From Actinomycetota bacterium (GTDB taxonomy: Bacteria; Actinomycetota; Acidimicrobiia; Acidimicrobiales; Ilumatobacteraceae), in contig VERK01000130.1 in NCBI GenBank assembly GCA_018882725.1, positions 1 through 6,448 of the forward strand: a DNA stretch of 6,448 nt, given 5' to 3'. Shown piece by piece: positions 5,279-6,448 of the stretch (the stretch's first letter is position 1; each line of letters starts with the position of its first letter). The notes under the pieces were generated by a model. It was given only the letters and a program-made list of their open reading frames with translations. It was not told the DNA's origin and made no database searches. The position numbers and the translations under genes were made by a program.

Positions 5279-6319
5279 TCAGTCGAGCTCGATGGGCTCT
5301 TCGTCGGTGGCCTCGAAGCCCTCACCCGAACCGGTGAGACCCGAGGCCGTGCGCACCTTCTCGGTGATGTCGACCATCAATTCGGGGTTCTCGGTCAAGA
5401 ACGACTTGGCGTTCTCACGACCCTGACCCATCTGCTCGCCGTCGTAGGTGAACCAGGCCCCGGATTTCTTCACGATGCCCAAATCGACCGCCATGTCGAG
5501 GAGTGTTCCTTCGCGGCTGATGCCCTTGCCGTACATGATGTCGAACTCGGCCTGCCGGAAGGGCGGTGCCACCTTGTTCTTGACGACCTTCACGCGGGTG
5601 CGGTTACCCACGACTTCGGCACCGTCCTTGATGGACTCGATTCGGCGAATGTCGAGACGAACCGACGAGTAGAACTTGAGCGCACGACCACCAGGCGTGG
5701 TTTCGGGCGAACCGAACATCACGCCGATCTTCTCGCGCAACTGGTTGATGAAGATGGCGATGGTGTTGGTCTTGTTGAGGTTGGCCGTGAGTTTGCGCAG
5801 GGCCTGGCTCATGAGGCGGGCCTGCAGACCCACGTGGGTGTCGCCCATTTCGCCTTCGATTTCGGCCTTCGGTGTGAGGGCCGCCACCGAGTCGATGACC
5901 ACCACGTCGAGAGCACCCGAGCGCACGAGCATGTCGGCGATTTCGAGGGCCTGTTCGCCGGTGTCGGGCTGCGAGATGAGCAGCTGGTCGATGTCGACTC
6001 CGATGGAGCGGGCGTACACCGGGTCCATGGCGTGTTCGGCGTCGATGTAGGCGCACACGCCGCCGTTGCGCTGGGCCTCGGCCACGACGTGCATGGCGAG
6101 GGTGGACTTACCCGACGACTCCGGGCCGTAGATCTCGACGACGCGGCCGCGGGGCAGTCCGCCCACACCCAGGGCCACGTCGAGGGCCAGGGCGCCCGTG
6201 GAGACGGTTTGGATGCCCTTGAAGGTCTGTTCGCCCATCCGCATGATGGACCCCTTGCCGAACTGCTTGTCGATTTGGGCGAGGGCCATATCGAGGGCCT
6301 TGGCGCGGTCTGTGCTCAT
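5279..6319 (-). CDS. recA: Recombinase RecA
   Basis: RecA is a DNA-dependent ATPase that forms filaments on single-stranded DNA, drives homologous strand exchange, and triggers LexA self-cleavage in the SOS response. The protein has 346 residues, normal for bacterial RecA, with no intein. The N-terminal polymerisation helix is followed by Walker A GPESSGKST at 65-73, the catalytic Glu95 in DAEHAMDP at 93-100, and Walker B VVVIDS at 139-144. Loop L1 lies around GEMGDTHVGLQ at 156-166, and L2 at about 191-211 includes Gln193 and GSPETTPGG. The KNK motif at 247-249 in KVVKNKVAPPF forms the subunit-interface ATP site. The tail after 330 is acidic, as usual. The ATG at 6319 is supported by AGAAAGG 7 nt upstream and by homology. 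A LexA-type operator lies in its promoter. recX does not follow; tRNA-Asn is next downstream. Confidence 0.99.
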   Translation of the reverse strand: MSTDRAKALDMALAQIDKQFGKGSIMRMGEQTFKGIQTVSTGALALDVALGVGGLPRGRVVEIYGPESSGKSTLAMHVVAEAQRNGGVCAYIDAEHAMDPVYARSIGVDIDQLLISQPDTGEQALEIADMLVRSGALDVVVIDSVAALTPKAEIEGEMGDTHVGLQARLMSQALRKLTANLNKTNTIAIFINQLREKIGVMFGSPETTPGGRALKFYSSVRLDIRRIESIKDGAEVVGNRTRVKVVKNKVAPPFRQAEFDIMYGKGISREGTLLDMAVDLGIVKKSGAWFTYDGEQMGQGRENAKSFLTENPELMVDITEKVRTASGLTGSGEGFEATDEEPIELD

Positions 6320-6414
6320 TGCTCTGCCTTTCTAGAGGTTGTTGGTGTCTGTGTCGGGGACCGTACGAGACGGGTGTGGCACAGAAGCCGGGATCACGCT
6401 GGACGAATGACAGG

Positions 6415-6443
6415 AGCGTAACTACGAACACCCGTTCGGTCAA
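6415..6443 (-). promoter_or_regulatory. recA promoter (-35 TTGACC, -10 TACGCT)
   Basis: On the minus strand TTGACC (6438-6443) and TACGCT (6415-6420) are separated by exactly 17 bp, a good sigma-70 promoter. The start would be near 6408, giving a leader of about 88 nt before the recA ATG with AGAAAGG at 6327-6333 as the ribosome site. The leader contains no other clear element. The SOS box fills most of the spacer. Confidence 0.75.
6424..6439 (-). promoter_or_regulatory. SOS box (LexA operator) of recA
   Basis: CGAAC-ACCC-GTTCG at 6425-6438 is a 5-4-5 palindrome with perfect arms, matching the CGAAC-N4-GTTCG operator used by LexA in Actinobacteria and Firmicutes. It lies inside the recA -35/-10 spacer and touches the -35, so bound LexA would block polymerase. 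DNA damage, through RecA filaments, would relieve it. The box is symmetric and lies near the window edge, so it could also serve a divergent gene beyond 6448. Confidence 0.85.
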
Positions 6444-6448
6444 GCATT

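Noticed and set aside
5834..6421. Long plus-strand open frame opposite recA (195 codons)
   Set aside because: It lies antisense to an unmistakable recA gene, and its His/Gly/Val-rich composition is typical of a high-GC shadow frame.

Overview
The window is a piece of a high-GC bacterial chromosome. The codons are strongly GC-ending, the recA operator is of the CGAAC-N4-GTTCG type found in Actinobacteria and Firmicutes, and several genes have a TAnnnT hexamer 6-7 nt before the start codon, the pattern of leaderless actinobacterial transcripts. I infer an actinobacterium, possibly of the Acidimicrobiia (Ilumatobacter-like) group; that lineage is a guess from overall character. I see no mobile element, CRISPR array or phage gene. 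Apart from short spacers and the recA upstream region at the right edge, the window is filled with genes.

Left part (1-2237): the window opens inside a sigma-70 gene, with regions 2.4 to 4.2 and the stop present. It converges, 10 bp apart, on an inositol-monophosphatase-family gene on the minus strand. That gene diverges across only 23 bp from a plus-strand gene of unknown function, which is followed by a small acidic protein, also unknown. The 23-bp divergent gap carries two overlapping -10-like hexamers, one per strand, each placed for leaderless translation.

Middle (2253-5031, minus strand): a tight three-gene operon in the order aldo/keto reductase, SsuD-like LLM flavin monooxygenase, tryptophan 2,3-dioxygenase. 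Both junctions are 4-bp stop/start overlaps (GTGA and ATGA), so translation is probably coupled. Two of the enzymes are redox enzymes using NAD(P)H or reduced flavin, and the third cleaves the indole ring of tryptophan. Other kynurenine-pathway genes and a flavin reductase are absent from the window. This operon is the best candidate for an uncharacterised pathway here.

Right part (5032-6448, minus strand): tRNA-Met(CAT) and tRNA-Asn(GTT) lie between the operon and recA, separated by a perfect 11-bp hairpin. The recA gene is complete and canonical. It has a good Shine-Dalgarno sequence, a roughly 88-nt leader, and a TTGACC-N17-TACGCT promoter whose spacer is occupied by an SOS box, so it should be repressed by LexA. 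The tRNAs, not recX, follow recA.
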